Assembly (NCBI GenBank): GCA_021413865.1
Contig: JAIOPN010000014.1
Location: 248,001-312,000, forward strand
Source: Planctomycetota bacterium
Lineage (GTDB): Bacteria > Planctomycetota > Phycisphaerae > Phycisphaerales > Phycisphaeraceae
Direction: 5' to 3'
Length of the DNA stretch: 64,000 nucleotides
Shown here: positions 27,415 to 36,291 of the stretch, piece by piece
Position numbering within the stretch: position 1 is the first letter of the stretch
Layout of the letters: each line of letters begins with the position of its first letter
Position numbers and translations under genes: made by a program
The notes under the pieces: generated by a model
The model's database searches: none
Seen by the model: only the letters and a program-made list of their open reading frames with translations
Told to the model about the DNA's origin: nothing

Positions 27415-27521
27415 GGGCGTCCTCCCTGACGCGTGGGCGAGGCTGGCGGGCCATCGCCGACAGAGGTAGCTTATACCAATCTCGCCGGAAATGCCCGGGT
27501 TTTCCTACCATTGGATCGGAC

Positions 27522-28562
27522 ATGGGCGACGCCAGGGATCAATCCGTGACGCAGCAGACGGAAGATTGGGACGCCTTTGCCCGGGGGGTGCTGGACGCCG
27601 AGGCCCACGCCGTCGCCCGGGTGCCCATCGACGCCTCGTTCCACAAGGCGGTCGATCTCATCCTGCACACCACCGACCCCAAGCGGCACGGCTCGGTCGT
27701 CACCACCGGCCTGGGCAAGAGCCACTTCATCGCCCAGAAAATCTCCGCCACCTTCGCCTCGCTCGGCACGCCCAGCCACTTCCTGCACCCGACCGAGGCG
27801 ATGCACGGCGACCTGGGCCGCATCCGCGCGGCCGACGTCGTCCTCGCCCTCTCCCACAGCGGCGCCACCGAAGAAGTCGTCTCGCTGGCGACCATCCTGC
27901 GGCAGGACGGCGTGCCCGTCATCGCCATCACCGGCAAACGGGAGTCCGACCTTTCTCGCCTCTCCAGCGTGACGCTCTACATCGGCGATATTACCGAGGC
28001 CTGCCCGCTCAACCTCGCACCCACCGCGAGCACGACGGCGATGCTGGCGCTGGGCGACGCGCTGGCGCTGACCGTCTCGCGGCGACGCGACTTCACCGTG
28101 GAGGATTTCAAGCGCGTCCACCCCGGCGGCGGGTTAGGCAAGCAGCTCATGCCGGTGGTCGAGGCGATGCGGTTCCGGGCCGGGCAGAACCTGCCGCTGA
28201 TCAAGACCGACGCCACCGTCCAGCAGGCGTTCGACACCGCGGAGCGCGCCGCGGCCGGGGGCATCCGCCGGGCCGGGGCGCTCATCATCGTGGACGGCGC
28301 GGGCAAGCTGGCGGGCATCTTCACGGACGGCGACTTCCGCCGGACGCTCATCCACCACGGCGCGGCCGCGCTCGCTCAACCGATCGCCGGGTTCATGACG
28401 AAAAACCCGCGCCACCTGACGCACGCCGCCCTGGTGCGCGACGCGGTGCAGCTCGTGCGTGAGCTGCGCATCGACGAGGTTCCGGTCGTGGACGACGCGG
28501 GCCGACCGCTGGGGTTGATCGACGTGCAGGATTTGGTGGCGCTGAAGGTGATCGAGGGGTGA
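27522..28562 (+). CDS. kdsD: Arabinose-5-phosphate isomerase (KpsF/GutQ type)
   Basis: 346 residues: one SIS domain (about 40-190; VVTTGLGKSHFIAQKISATF, LALSHSGATEEV) followed by two CBS domains (about 215-346). The enzyme interconverts ribulose 5-phosphate and arabinose 5-phosphate, the first step toward Kdo. HPGGGLGKQLMPV at the SIS/CBS junction is characteristic of the family. With lpxI, lptD and waaA in the same window it supports an LPS-making cell. It diverges from scpA with a 107-base gap that should hold both promoters. Confidence 0.94.
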   Translation: MGDARDQSVTQQTEDWDAFARGVLDAEAHAVARVPIDASFHKAVDLILHTTDPKRHGSVVTTGLGKSHFIAQKISATFASLGTPSHFLHPTEAMHGDLGRIRAADVVLALSHSGATEEVVSLATILRQDGVPVIAITGKRESDLSRLSSVTLYIGDITEACPLNLAPTASTTAMLALGDALALTVSRRRDFTVEDFKRVHPGGGLGKQLMPVVEAMRFRAGQNLPLIKTDATVQQAFDTAERAAAGGIRRAGALIIVDGAGKLAGIFTDGDFRRTLIHHGAAALAQPIAGFMTKNPRHLTHAALVRDAVQLVRELRIDEVPVVDDAGRPLGLIDVQDLVALKVIEG

Positions 28563-28573
28563 GGTGTTTATTC

Positions 28574-28658
28574 TGGTGGGGCAGGCGTCCCGCCTGCCTC
28601 TTCCAATTCAAGAACCGGCCTCGGAAGGCCGGCGACAGGCGGGACGCCTGCCCCACCA
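28574..28658. repeat. Nested hairpin element, family F
   Basis: Outer arms 28574-28596 and 28636-28658 (TGGTGGGGCAGGCGTCCCGC plus CTG) are perfect complements. Inside the loop, CCGGCCT-CGGA-AGGCCGG forms a second perfect hairpin (28616-28633). It lies between kdsD and the convergent TPR gene and could terminate either, though no T-tract follows. Confidence 0.8.
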
Positions 28659-28711
28659 TACAGATTGAAGAAGCCCCCCATTCGGGGCGGCGCTATACAA
28701 ATACAGAAAAC

Positions 28712-29029
28712 TCATTCCACCGACTGCAATAGCGCCGTCATCTCTTCCGCCCCGTGGAGCGAATCGGGCGTGCCCTTCTTTTTCGCGCGGTCGATGCCGA
28801 TGCGCAGAACTTCCCTCGCGGGCTCATCCTCGCCCTTCTCGATCAACATCTTGGCCTTCTGGAAATAGGCGTAGGCGTAGTCGGCGTCGATCTCCAGTGT
28901 TTTGTCGAGCCACTGGATCGCCGCGTCGAACTCCTGCGCCTTGGCGTGCTCCAGGGCGATGCCGTAGGTGCAGAACGGGTCGGTCGGTTCAAGCTGGTGC
29001 AGCTTGGTGAGTTGGGCGAGTCGGGTCAT
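28712..29029 (-). CDS. Small tetratricopeptide-repeat protein
   Basis: 105 residues. Two TPR-like helix pairs are visible: DPFCTYGIALEHAKAQEFDA then AIQWLDKTLEIDADYAYAYF, the latter with the typical A..W...L..D..YA.AY pattern. No signal peptide, so cytoplasmic. TPR proteins mediate protein contacts; no specific partner can be named. It is 69 bases downstream of the small membrane protein gene on the same strand. Confidence 0.8.
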   Translation of the reverse strand: MTRLAQLTKLHQLEPTDPFCTYGIALEHAKAQEFDAAIQWLDKTLEIDADYAYAYFQKAKMLIEKGEDEPAREVLRIGIDRAKKKGTPDSLHGAEEMTALLQSVE

Positions 29030-29098
29030 GGTGAAAGGGTAGCGGTTATTGCCGCAGCAGGGTGCGCGCGCTTCAGCGGGCCGTGACTGCGGGCGTTC

Positions 29099-29326
29099 TC
29101 ACCGCTGCGTCAGCTCTTCCGAGAGCCGGCGGAGGCGCGCGTTGAAGTAGAACAGGTACGCCAGCGCCCCGACGCCCACGAGGCCGGAGACGACGGCCAT
29201 GATGAGGTTTGTCGCGCTGCCGTTGTCCACGTAGTGCATCCCCGCGTAGATGGAAAACGCGAGGAAAAAGAGGGCCGCCGTCGAGATGAGCACGCGGTGG
29301 AAGTTGTAGAGTGCCATGCCGTTCAT
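29099..29326 (-). CDS. Small two-helix membrane protein
   Basis: 75 residues, no family recognised. Two hydrophobic helices (VLISTAALFFLAFSIYAGM and LIMAVVSGLVGVGALAYLFY) are followed by a charged tail ARLRRLSEELTQR. TAAGGAG lies 7-8 bases ahead of the ATG at 29326, supporting real translation. It sits 52 bases downstream of lpxI, same strand. Confidence 0.75.
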   Translation of the reverse strand: MNGMALYNFHRVLISTAALFFLAFSIYAGMHYVDNGSATNLIMAVVSGLVGVGALAYLFYFNARLRRLSEELTQR

Positions 29327-29378
29327 AGGGACGCTCCTTATCTCTCCGCCCTTAGTTTAGGCGCGATCCGGCGGGGCG

Positions 29379-30248
29379 TCACCCCGCGGCCGGGGCGTGC
29401 TCCCTGCCGACGACCGCGATCCCGTAGCGTTCCGCCAGCTCGATCACCCGGGGCTTGTCGGCGATGATCACCCGGCCGGTCTCGACGACCAGGCACTTCG
29501 CCCCCGCGCTATGCATCGTCTCGATCGTCTGCGGGCCGATGGTCGGCACGTCGAACCGCATGTCCTGCCGCGGCCCGGCGGCCTTGATGAGCGTCCACCC
29601 GCCGATGCGGCAGAGCTCGCCGGCGCGGCGGATCATCGCGTCCGTCCCCTCGATCGCCTCGACGGCGATCACCGCCCGGTCGCGCACCGCCACCGCCTGG
29701 CCGATGTCCAGCTCGTTCAGCCGCACCGCCAGAGGCCATCCGAAGTCGATGTCGCCCGCCTGCTCGGCTGTCGGGCCGCGCCGGGTGAGCACGCCCGATT
29801 CCGCCAGCGCGCCGGGGATGTACCGCGTCGAGTCGATCAAGGTGATCCCGCTCCGTTGTAACTCATCGGCGACGGCGCCCAGCAGCGCGTGGCTCCGCCG
29901 GTCGTGACGCAGGACACGATACCACAGCCGCGCGGCGCGCCAGTCGGGGAACTGCCGCACCAGCCGCAGCGGTTCGTACATCCGCGCCTTCCGAACCACG
30001 CCAATCATCACCGCCTCGCGCACGCCCCACCGCCGCAGCAGGCGGACCCACCTACCCAACCGGATGATCCCCGCGTGGCCGAACTGGTCGCACTCGCCCG
30101 GCAGGTCGCCGTCGTACTGGTCTTTCAATCCCACGCAGGCCACGCGCCGCCCCGCAGCACGCACACCCTGCGCCGTCAGCACCGGTAACCGCCCCCCCCC
30201 GGCGATCAGCCCGATCGGCGGCGCGCTGGTATCCGTCCGTGTCTGCAT
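29379..30248 (-). CDS. lpxI: UDP-2,3-diacylglucosamine pyrophosphatase LpxI
   Basis: 289 residues, normal for LpxI (DUF1009). It hydrolyses UDP-2,3-diacylglucosamine to lipid X in lipid A synthesis, replacing LpxH. Motifs seen are IGLIAGGGRLPVLTAQGVRA at the N-terminus and VPTIGPQTIETMHSAGAKCL with VVETGRVIIADKPRVIELAE near the C-terminus. It diverges from the TauE gene. Confidence 0.93.
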   Translation of the reverse strand: MQTRTDTSAPPIGLIAGGGRLPVLTAQGVRAAGRRVACVGLKDQYDGDLPGECDQFGHAGIIRLGRWVRLLRRWGVREAVMIGVVRKARMYEPLRLVRQFPDWRAARLWYRVLRHDRRSHALLGAVADELQRSGITLIDSTRYIPGALAESGVLTRRGPTAEQAGDIDFGWPLAVRLNELDIGQAVAVRDRAVIAVEAIEGTDAMIRRAGELCRIGGWTLIKAAGPRQDMRFDVPTIGPQTIETMHSAGAKCLVVETGRVIIADKPRVIELAERYGIAVVGREHAPAAG

Positions 30249-30270
30249 CGCGGACCATTATGCACGAGCC

Positions 30271-30373
30271 GTGCGTGGCGCGTAGTGGGGAATATAAAGA
30301 CCCCGACGCTTCGGAAGACCTCAGCATCGGGCTTGGCTCAAAACCGTGCCACGCGCCACGCACCACCCACTAC
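30271..30373. repeat. Inverted GTGCGTGGCGCGT segments in the lpxI/tauE divergent region
   Basis: GTGCGTGGCGCGT (30271-30283) recurs as its exact complement at 30351-30363, 67 bases apart. GTAGTGGG (30282-30289) likewise recurs inverted at 30366-30373. The positions lie in the shared upstream region of two divergent genes, so this may be a repeat or a regulatory arrangement; nothing decides between them. Confidence 0.4.
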
Positions 30374-30383
30374 AATCCCCCTC

Positions 30384-31223
30384 ATGTCCCCCGTCGAGTT
30401 CACCGCCTCCGTCTTCGGCATCGCGCTCACCGCCGGCCTCATCGGCTCCCTGCTTGGCGTCGGCGGGGGCATCGTCGTCGTGCCGGGGCTCGCGCTCCTC
30501 CTGGGGGTGGACGTCCACCTCGCCATCGGCGCTTCGCTCGTCGGCGTCGTCGCCACCTCCACCGGCGCGGCGGCGGCCTACGTCCGCGACGGCCTGGCGA
30601 ACCTGCGCCTGGCCATGCTCCTCGAGGTCGCCACCGTTGCCGGCGCCCTCGCCGGCGCCGTGCTCGCCAACCGCTTCGACCAGCACGTCCTCTTCATGAT
30701 CTTCGGCGGCCTGCTCGTTTACGCCTCCGCCGCGATGTTCATCACCCAAATCCGCGCCAAGACCGACAAGCCCGTCCCGCACGATGCCCTGGCCGACCGC
30801 CTCCGCCTCTCGGGCATGTACCACGACAAGGCCACCGGAAAGGATGTTCACTACCGCGCCACGCGCACCTGGCTGGGCCTCTCCGTCAGCCTCGTCGCCG
30901 GCCTCATCAGCGGCCTGCTGGGCGTCGGCGGGGGCATCCTCAAAGTGCCCACCATGCACCTGGGCATGCGGCTGCCCATCAAGGTCAGCACCGCCACCAG
31001 CAACCTCATGATGGGCGTCACCGCCGCAGCCGGCGCGGGCGTCTTCTTCGCACGCGGGCAGGTCGCGCCGCTCATCGCCGCCCCCGTCGCCGCCGGCGTG
31101 CTCATCGGCGCGACCGCAGGCTCACGCTTCCTCCCCCGCATCCACAGCGCCTGGATCCGTGGGGCCTTCACCGTTCTGATGGTTTATGTCGCCTTCGAGA
31201 TGCTAAGGAAGGGAATCAAGTGA
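30384..31223 (+). CDS. TauE/SafE-family membrane transporter
   Basis: 279 residues with about eight membrane segments. The two-fold repeated signature GLIGSLLGVGGGIVVVPGLA and GLISGLLGVGGGILKVPTMH identifies the TauE/SafE (DUF81) family, linked to export of sulfite, sulfoacetate or other organic anions. The ATG at 30384 starts directly at the first membrane segment; upstream in-frame codons lack conserved character. Its stop overlaps the GTG start of the DUF1634 gene by 4 bases. Confidence 0.9.
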   Translation: MSPVEFTASVFGIALTAGLIGSLLGVGGGIVVVPGLALLLGVDVHLAIGASLVGVVATSTGAAAAYVRDGLANLRLAMLLEVATVAGALAGAVLANRFDQHVLFMIFGGLLVYASAAMFITQIRAKTDKPVPHDALADRLRLSGMYHDKATGKDVHYRATRTWLGLSVSLVAGLISGLLGVGGGILKVPTMHLGMRLPIKVSTATSNLMMGVTAAAGAGVFFARGQVAPLIAAPVAAGVLIGATAGSRFLPRIHSAWIRGAFTVLMVYVAFEMLRKGIK

Positions 31224-31627
31224 GCAGCCCCACCCCCGACCAGGCCACCAACACGCACCGCATCGAACTGCTCATCGGCAACCTCCTCCGCCTGGGCGTC
31301 ATCGTCAGCCTCACGCTCGTCACCCTCGGCACGCTCGTCACCTTCATCGGCGACCGCGACCGGCCCGACGCCGCCTCGCTCGACGTCCTCCACCTCACCC
31401 AGACACGCTTCCCCCACACGCTCACCTCCGTCCTCCGCGAGGCCGCCGCCTTCCACGGCCCGGGCCTGGTCATGCTCGGCATCCTCGTCCTGGTCGCCAC
31501 CCCCGTCGCCCGCGTCGTCGCCGCCGTCGCCCTATTCACCGCCGAGCGCGACCGCATCTATATCGCCCTGACCACCGTGGTCCTTATCATGCTGGTGGTT
31601 TCGTTCTTTCTCGGCCGCGTGGAATAG
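31220..31627 (+). CDS. DUF1634 membrane protein
   Basis: 135 residues with three membrane segments (LLRLGVIVSLTLVTLGTLVT; GLVMLGILVLVATPVARVVA; IALTTVVLIMLVVSFFLG). The start is GTG at 31220, overlapping the TauE stop (GTGA). DUF1634 proteins commonly accompany TauE/SafE transporters and are presumed accessory subunits. RIELLIGNLLRLGV at the start is the family's usual opening. Confidence 0.87.
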   Translation: MSSPTPDQATNTHRIELLIGNLLRLGVIVSLTLVTLGTLVTFIGDRDRPDAASLDVLHLTQTRFPHTLTSVLREAAAFHGPGLVMLGILVLVATPVARVVAAVALFTAERDRIYIALTTVVLIMLVVSFFLGRVE

Positions 31628-31643
31628 CCGCTCGCGGCTTAGC
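31626..31643 (+). repeat. 18-bp palindromic repeat (family H), intergenic copy
   Basis: AGCCGCTCGCGGCTTAGC, identical to 19751-19768, beginning at the last bases of the DUF1634 stop codon. As at the HtrA locus it is followed by a CT-rich run. Confidence 0.65.
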
Positions 31644-31691
31644 GTCTTCTCTTCCTCCTCCCCTCCTTTTCCTCCCACCCGGGACAAAACC

Positions 31692-32537
31692 ATGCTCTTC
31701 ACCACTGAACAACTCGATCTCTACCGCCGTGATGGATACGCCATCATCACCTGCCCCTGGCTCGAGCCGCTGACGCGCGACTGCCTGGCGGCGGTCGCCA
31801 AGGTCGAGGTCACCCCCGACCAGCGCGGCAAGGACGGCATGGGCAACCACGCCCGGCTCAAGCCGCAGATGCCCGAGTCCTACTGGTCGCAGCTCGACCA
31901 CTCGCTCCCCTTCCTGCGCGTCATCCTGCACGACGAGATCGTCGAGCTGCTCCGCCAGGTCAACGCCGACGACGACATCTACATGCGCAACGGCGGCATC
32001 AACGACATGGCCGTCGGCCACGCGGTCGCCTGGCACCGCGACTACGACTGGGACCGCACCGAGGTCATGCACTACTTCACCGGCGGCCGGATCGCCAACG
32101 GCTGCCTGCGCGTCGTCCCCGGCAGCCACAGGGGCACGCGCGACCAGTGGAAGGTCGTCATCGACAAGGCGCGGCAGGAGCAGGGCATCAAGGGCGAGCC
32201 GCGCTCCTTCGCCGCCGAGGTGGACGCGGTGCTCCCCGGCGAGGTCTCGCTGGAAGTCGAACCGAACCAGTTGATCGTCCGCAGCACCGCCATCTACCAC
32301 GCCACGCATACGAACCTGGGCCCGCGCAGCCGGATGATGAGCCACTTCGTTTACCGCGAGCACGAGGCGGACGACCACCGCTTCCGCTGGGAGAACTACC
32401 TGACTCCGGTGCTGCTCGACGCGCTGACGCCCAAACAGAAGCGGCCCCTCTGGCTCGGCCGGGAGTTCGAGATCGCCGAGAAGTTCAAGCCCGAACGCGC
32501 ACGCGAGGACGGCAAGGTGAGTTGGTCGGTGATCTGA
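31692..32537 (+). CDS. Phytanoyl-CoA dioxygenase (PhyH) family protein 2
   Basis: 281 residues. Iron ligands are H115 and D117 (VAWHRDYDWD) with distal H203 or H206 (IYHATHTN); R212 or R214 may bind 2-oxoglutarate. NGCLRVVPGSHRG is the PhyH signature. It is only distantly similar to the other PhyH proteins here. It ends convergently with the protein kinase gene. Substrate unknown. Confidence 0.9.
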   Translation: MLFTTEQLDLYRRDGYAIITCPWLEPLTRDCLAAVAKVEVTPDQRGKDGMGNHARLKPQMPESYWSQLDHSLPFLRVILHDEIVELLRQVNADDDIYMRNGGINDMAVGHAVAWHRDYDWDRTEVMHYFTGGRIANGCLRVVPGSHRGTRDQWKVVIDKARQEQGIKGEPRSFAAEVDAVLPGEVSLEVEPNQLIVRSTAIYHATHTNLGPRSRMMSHFVYREHEADDHRFRWENYLTPVLLDALTPKQKRPLWLGREFEIAEKFKPERAREDGKVSWSVI

Positions 32538-32618
32538 TGGCATGGCCGTCGCCGCCCGACGGAGAGACGGACCGCATATCGGTTTGTTTACGCCGTTTTT
32601 TCATTCGAGACGACAAAC

Positions 32619-33578
32619 TCACCCCGCACACACCGCCATCGCCGCCGCGAAGGCGTGATAGACATCGAACATCGTGGCGAAGCGGTCCGCCGGGTCGGTC
32701 GCCATCAGTTGATGGATGAGCGCGGTGGTCGGCTCGTGCAGGTCGGAGCGAAATGACGAGAGGTCGGGGCAGGGGCCTTCGAGGCGGGCGAGCATGACGT
32801 CGCGCGGGGTCTCGCCCTCGAAGGGCGGGCGCTGGGCGAGCAGGTGGTAGAGCGTGGCGCCGAGGCTGAACATGTCGGCGCGGGCGTCCGCCTCGAGGCC
32901 GCGCACCAGCTCGGGGGCGACGTAGTACGGCGTGCCGATAGTCTTGCCCGCATTCGTGTCGCGGCCGTTGAGCCGCTGGGCGAGGCCGAAGTCGATCAGC
33001 TTGGGCGTGCCGTTCCGCGAGAGGAGGATGTTCCCCGGCTTCACGTCGCCGTGCATCCGGCCCAGCTCGTTCACCGCCCCGAGCGCCGACGCCACCCCCC
33101 AGCCGATCTCCAGTGCGCGGCGCTCGGTCACCGGCTCGGCCTGACCGATCAGCTTGTCGCACCGGCCGCCATCGACCAGCTCCATCGTGATGTAGGGCTG
33201 CCCCATGTCCTCTTCGAAGGCGTACACCTGCGCAATGTTGGGGTGGTTCACCATCGCCAGCACGCGCGCCTCGCGCAGCGCCTCCTGCGTGCAGTCCTTG
33301 CCCACGTCGGCCGCCTGGTAGATGACCTTGAACGCCACCTGCCGCGCGAGCTTCTCGTCGTAGGCCTGATAGACCGCGCCGCTCGACCCTCTGGCCAGCA
33401 GCTTCACCAGCAGGTAGTGCCCGATCTGAGCGGGCACGCGCACGGGCGTGCCGCAGGACGGGCAGTCCATCAGCGACATGGGCTTGGCGCGGGAGATGTC
33501 CACCACGTGCCCCTTGGGGCAGGTGATCTCCTTGATGCGGTTGACGCGGATTTCGCCGACGGGTCGCTGCTCGGCCAT
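32619..33578 (-). CDS. Hanks-type serine/threonine protein kinase with N-terminal zinc-ribbon-like head
   Basis: 319 residues. C20, H24, C39 and C42 (CPKGH...CPSC) form a probable zinc knuckle. The kinase domain has a Gly-rich loop (LARGSSGAVY), the ATP-binding K84 (VAFKVIY), catalytic HGDVKPGN (D178) and DFG (D196). The activation-segment end is GTPYYVAPE. No transmembrane segment is present, so it is cytoplasmic. ATG 33578 is chosen; a TTG at 33599 would add seven residues. It begins 17 bases after the U32 peptidase gene on the same strand, suggesting co-transcription. The HGD form replaces the common HRD. Confidence 0.93.
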   Translation of the reverse strand: MAEQRPVGEIRVNRIKEITCPKGHVVDISRAKPMSLMDCPSCGTPVRVPAQIGHYLLVKLLARGSSGAVYQAYDEKLARQVAFKVIYQAADVGKDCTQEALREARVLAMVNHPNIAQVYAFEEDMGQPYITMELVDGGRCDKLIGQAEPVTERRALEIGWGVASALGAVNELGRMHGDVKPGNILLSRNGTPKLIDFGLAQRLNGRDTNAGKTIGTPYYVAPELVRGLEADARADMFSLGATLYHLLAQRPPFEGETPRDVMLARLEGPCPDLSSFRSDLHEPTTALIHQLMATDPADRFATMFDVYHAFAAAMAVCAG

Positions 33579-33595
33579 GCTGCCCCCACACTGAC

Positions 33596-36118
33596 TCAAT
33601 CGAACTCCATCGTGCCGCGCGTCACGCCCAATTGGTTGAGCACCCGCAACGACAGGCGGGCGCGGCGCGGGTCCTCCCGGCCGGCGATCACCCCCGCATA
33701 ACGGTCCAGCACGGCGTGCGTCTGGTCAACATCATCACGCAGCAGCTCGACGCGGAAATGGCGCAGGCCCATGCCGAGCATCTTCGGCACGTATTCGGCG
33801 GCGGACTGGGCGCGGGCGTTGTACACCGTGTTGCGGCAGCCCACGTCGGCGATCAGCGGGTGCGCCTCGCCCACGCGGTCACGCAGGTCCACCTTGTGCC
33901 GGTCGCAGGGCCTGCCGCAGTCGCGGTGGTCCTTGCCGTTGGAGAGCGTCGCCGCGAAGACGCAGTGCTCCATGTGGAACATGGGCATGTGCTGGTGGAT
34001 CACCGCCTCGAACATCGAGGCGGGGAAGCGGGCGAACATCGCGGCCATCTGCGTCCAGTTCAGGTCGTAGCTGGGCGTCATGCGCGCCACGCCCGCATCG
34101 CGGAGCACCTGCGCGGTCAGTTCGTTGGCGACGTTCATCGAGTAATCGGCGAACAAACGGCCGGCGAAGCCTTCGCGGTAAAACGCCAGGGCGGCGAGGT
34201 TGCGGGCGAGCACGCCGTCGGGCCCGCAGTCGGCGATGTGACGCAGCAGCCCCTCCTCGTGGGGCTTGATGATGCGCGTGGTGGCGACGGCGATCGGCAT
34301 CGCGGCGGCGCGGGCGCGGCCCACCGCCTCGCGGTACCGCTTCACGTCCTCGAAATCGACGTACACCATCGCGGGCCTTGCCAGGCTGTCCGGCGGAGAC
34401 CAGTCCAATACGGCGTCGAGCTGCTCGATCGACCGTGCCATGACGTAGAGCCGGGCGGCATCAACGTCACCCGCGGTGCATGATCCGATTTCCTCGCGCA
34501 TGTGCTGCAGCGCGTCCGGATCGGCGATGCCGTGACACTTGGTTCCCGCGCGCTGGGCCAACAGGGCCTCCACCGCGCGGCGGCGCAGGTCGTTGAGAAC
34601 GCTTTTGGGGGCCATCACGGGGCTGGCCTCGATCGCCTCGCCCGTGTCGTCGGTGAGCGTGACCTCACCCAACTCGAAGGGCGTGTCGCCCAATCGGTTG
34701 AGCTGCTCGCGGAGCAGGGCGACGGTGAGCGGGTGCTTCTTGGCCAGTTCGAGCGGCGCGTCGCCGGTGGCGGAAGCGGATCGACCGGCGGCGTCGGTGA
34801 GTGTGATGCGCAGCGGCGCGCCGAAGACCGCCTCGACGCGCACGGCCAGCGGCTCACGGTGGGCCACGGTGTCGCGCGAAAAGCTCTGCTCCAGGCGGCG
34901 GCGCATCCGCGGATCGTCGGTCTTCCACACCAGGGCCCCGGCCGCAACGGCGGCGAGATTGACGTCGCCATGCCCGAAAATAATCTCCGCGATTGCGGCG
35001 GTTCGCGGCCGGACCTCGAACACACGGCCGCCCTGCTCGTCCTGCTCGGGGTGGCCCTCGTCGAAGACGACGCCGTCGCCGGGGCGGAGCGGGTCGGCCT
35101 TCGCGTCCGACATCTGCATCAACAGGCCGCGCTCGGTGCGGCCGGTGACGGTGCCGACGCGGAGACCGCGGCTCTTGGGGAACCGCGCGGGCACGAGCGA
35201 CTGGTGGTTGATGCCGTCGAGGAAGCCGGGGGTGAAGCCGCGCGAGAAGCTCTGTTGCAGGTCGTTGCGCGCCTGCGTGGAGAGGGTGAACGGCCGATGA
35301 GCGATCGCGGCGTCGATGGCGGCGCGGTAGGCCTGCGTGGTGGCGGCGACGTAATGGGCGCTCTTGAGCCTGCCCTCGATCTTGAAGCTGACCACGCCGC
35401 GGCCGGTAAGCTCGCCGATCTGGTCGTGGCCGGCCAGGTCCTGCGGCGAGAGGAGGTAGGCCCTGTCCCCCATGTCGCGGTGCTCGCCATCCACGATCAG
35501 GTCATACGGCAGGCGGCAGGCCTGGGCGCACTGTCCGCGGTTGGCGCTGCGGCCGCCGATGGATTCACTGGTGAGGCACTGGCCCGAGTAGGAGATACAC
35601 AAGGCCCCGTGCACGAAGACCTCGACGGGCAGCACGGCCTCGCGCGCGATGGCGTCGATGTCGCTCACGGAAAGCTCCCGGGCGAGGATGACGCGTTCGA
35701 CGCCGAGTGACTGCACGAAGGCGATGCCGCGCGGCTCGGTGAGGGTCATCTGCGTCGAGCCGTGCACGGGAAGGGTCGGGGCGATGCGCTTGATGAGCCG
35801 CGCGACGCCCAGGTCCTGCACGATGAGGGCGTCAACGCCCGCCGCCGCCGCGGCGGTGATGAAACGGGCGGCGTCGGCTAGCTCGTCGCTGAAGATGAGC
35901 GTGTTGAGGGTGACGTAGCCGCGCACGTTGTGGCCGTGCAGATAGGCCATGACGTGCGGGAGGTCTTCGAGGGTGAAGTTGGCGGCGCGGTGGCGGGCGT
36001 TGAAGTTGGAGAGGCCGAAATAGACCGCATCGGCGCCGTTGACGACGGCGGCGCGCATGGCCTCTTCATCGCCGGCGGGGGCAAGGAGTTCGGGTTTGGT
36101 GGGCGGGGCGGCGGACAT
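33596..36118 (-). CDS. U32 family peptidase / RlhA-like protein
   Basis: 840 residues. The N-terminal half is a classic U32 barrel: PELLAPAGDEEAMRAAVVNG, ADAVYFGLSNFNARHRAANF, VEVFVHGALCISYSGQCL, SANRGQCAQACRLPY with the conserved cysteines. The C-terminal half (DUF3656-like, with a second cysteine-containing stretch FHMEHCVFAA and CGRPCDRHKVDLRD) matches the long forms related to E. coli RlhA, which takes part in 23S rRNA C2501 hydroxylation. Whether this protein modifies RNA or is a peptidase is inference. The start is ATG 36118; the kinase gene follows closely. Confidence 0.9.
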   Translation of the reverse strand: MSAAPPTKPELLAPAGDEEAMRAAVVNGADAVYFGLSNFNARHRAANFTLEDLPHVMAYLHGHNVRGYVTLNTLIFSDELADAARFITAAAAAGVDALIVQDLGVARLIKRIAPTLPVHGSTQMTLTEPRGIAFVQSLGVERVILARELSVSDIDAIAREAVLPVEVFVHGALCISYSGQCLTSESIGGRSANRGQCAQACRLPYDLIVDGEHRDMGDRAYLLSPQDLAGHDQIGELTGRGVVSFKIEGRLKSAHYVAATTQAYRAAIDAAIAHRPFTLSTQARNDLQQSFSRGFTPGFLDGINHQSLVPARFPKSRGLRVGTVTGRTERGLLMQMSDAKADPLRPGDGVVFDEGHPEQDEQGGRVFEVRPRTAAIAEIIFGHGDVNLAAVAAGALVWKTDDPRMRRRLEQSFSRDTVAHREPLAVRVEAVFGAPLRITLTDAAGRSASATGDAPLELAKKHPLTVALLREQLNRLGDTPFELGEVTLTDDTGEAIEASPVMAPKSVLNDLRRRAVEALLAQRAGTKCHGIADPDALQHMREEIGSCTAGDVDAARLYVMARSIEQLDAVLDWSPPDSLARPAMVYVDFEDVKRYREAVGRARAAAMPIAVATTRIIKPHEEGLLRHIADCGPDGVLARNLAALAFYREGFAGRLFADYSMNVANELTAQVLRDAGVARMTPSYDLNWTQMAAMFARFPASMFEAVIHQHMPMFHMEHCVFAATLSNGKDHRDCGRPCDRHKVDLRDRVGEAHPLIADVGCRNTVYNARAQSAAEYVPKMLGMGLRHFRVELLRDDVDQTHAVLDRYAGVIAGREDPRRARLSLRVLNQLGVTRGTMEFD

Positions 36119-36221
36119 ACGGGATACTGTATGCGGGACCACGCGTTTAAGCCCCTTTTCAGGCGGGCCCGGCGGGCATCCGCACGGGGTGATCGGCCCG
36201 GGGCGTCCCCTTCAGATGGAC

Positions 36222-36255
36222 AAAAAAAAGAACGCCGCGCGGGTGCGCGGCGTTC
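36222..36255 (-). terminator. Intrinsic terminator for the small lipoprotein gene
   Basis: On the minus strand a perfect 11-bp stem (GAACGCCGCGC / GCGCGGCGTTC) with a 4-base loop is followed by eight T residues (A-run 36222-36229 on the plus strand). It sits 36 bases past the lipoprotein stop, a textbook factor-independent terminator. Confidence 0.93.
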
Positions 36256-36291
36256 CGTGGTTTTGATGGTCTGTCGAAGGGAGGGGCCTGA

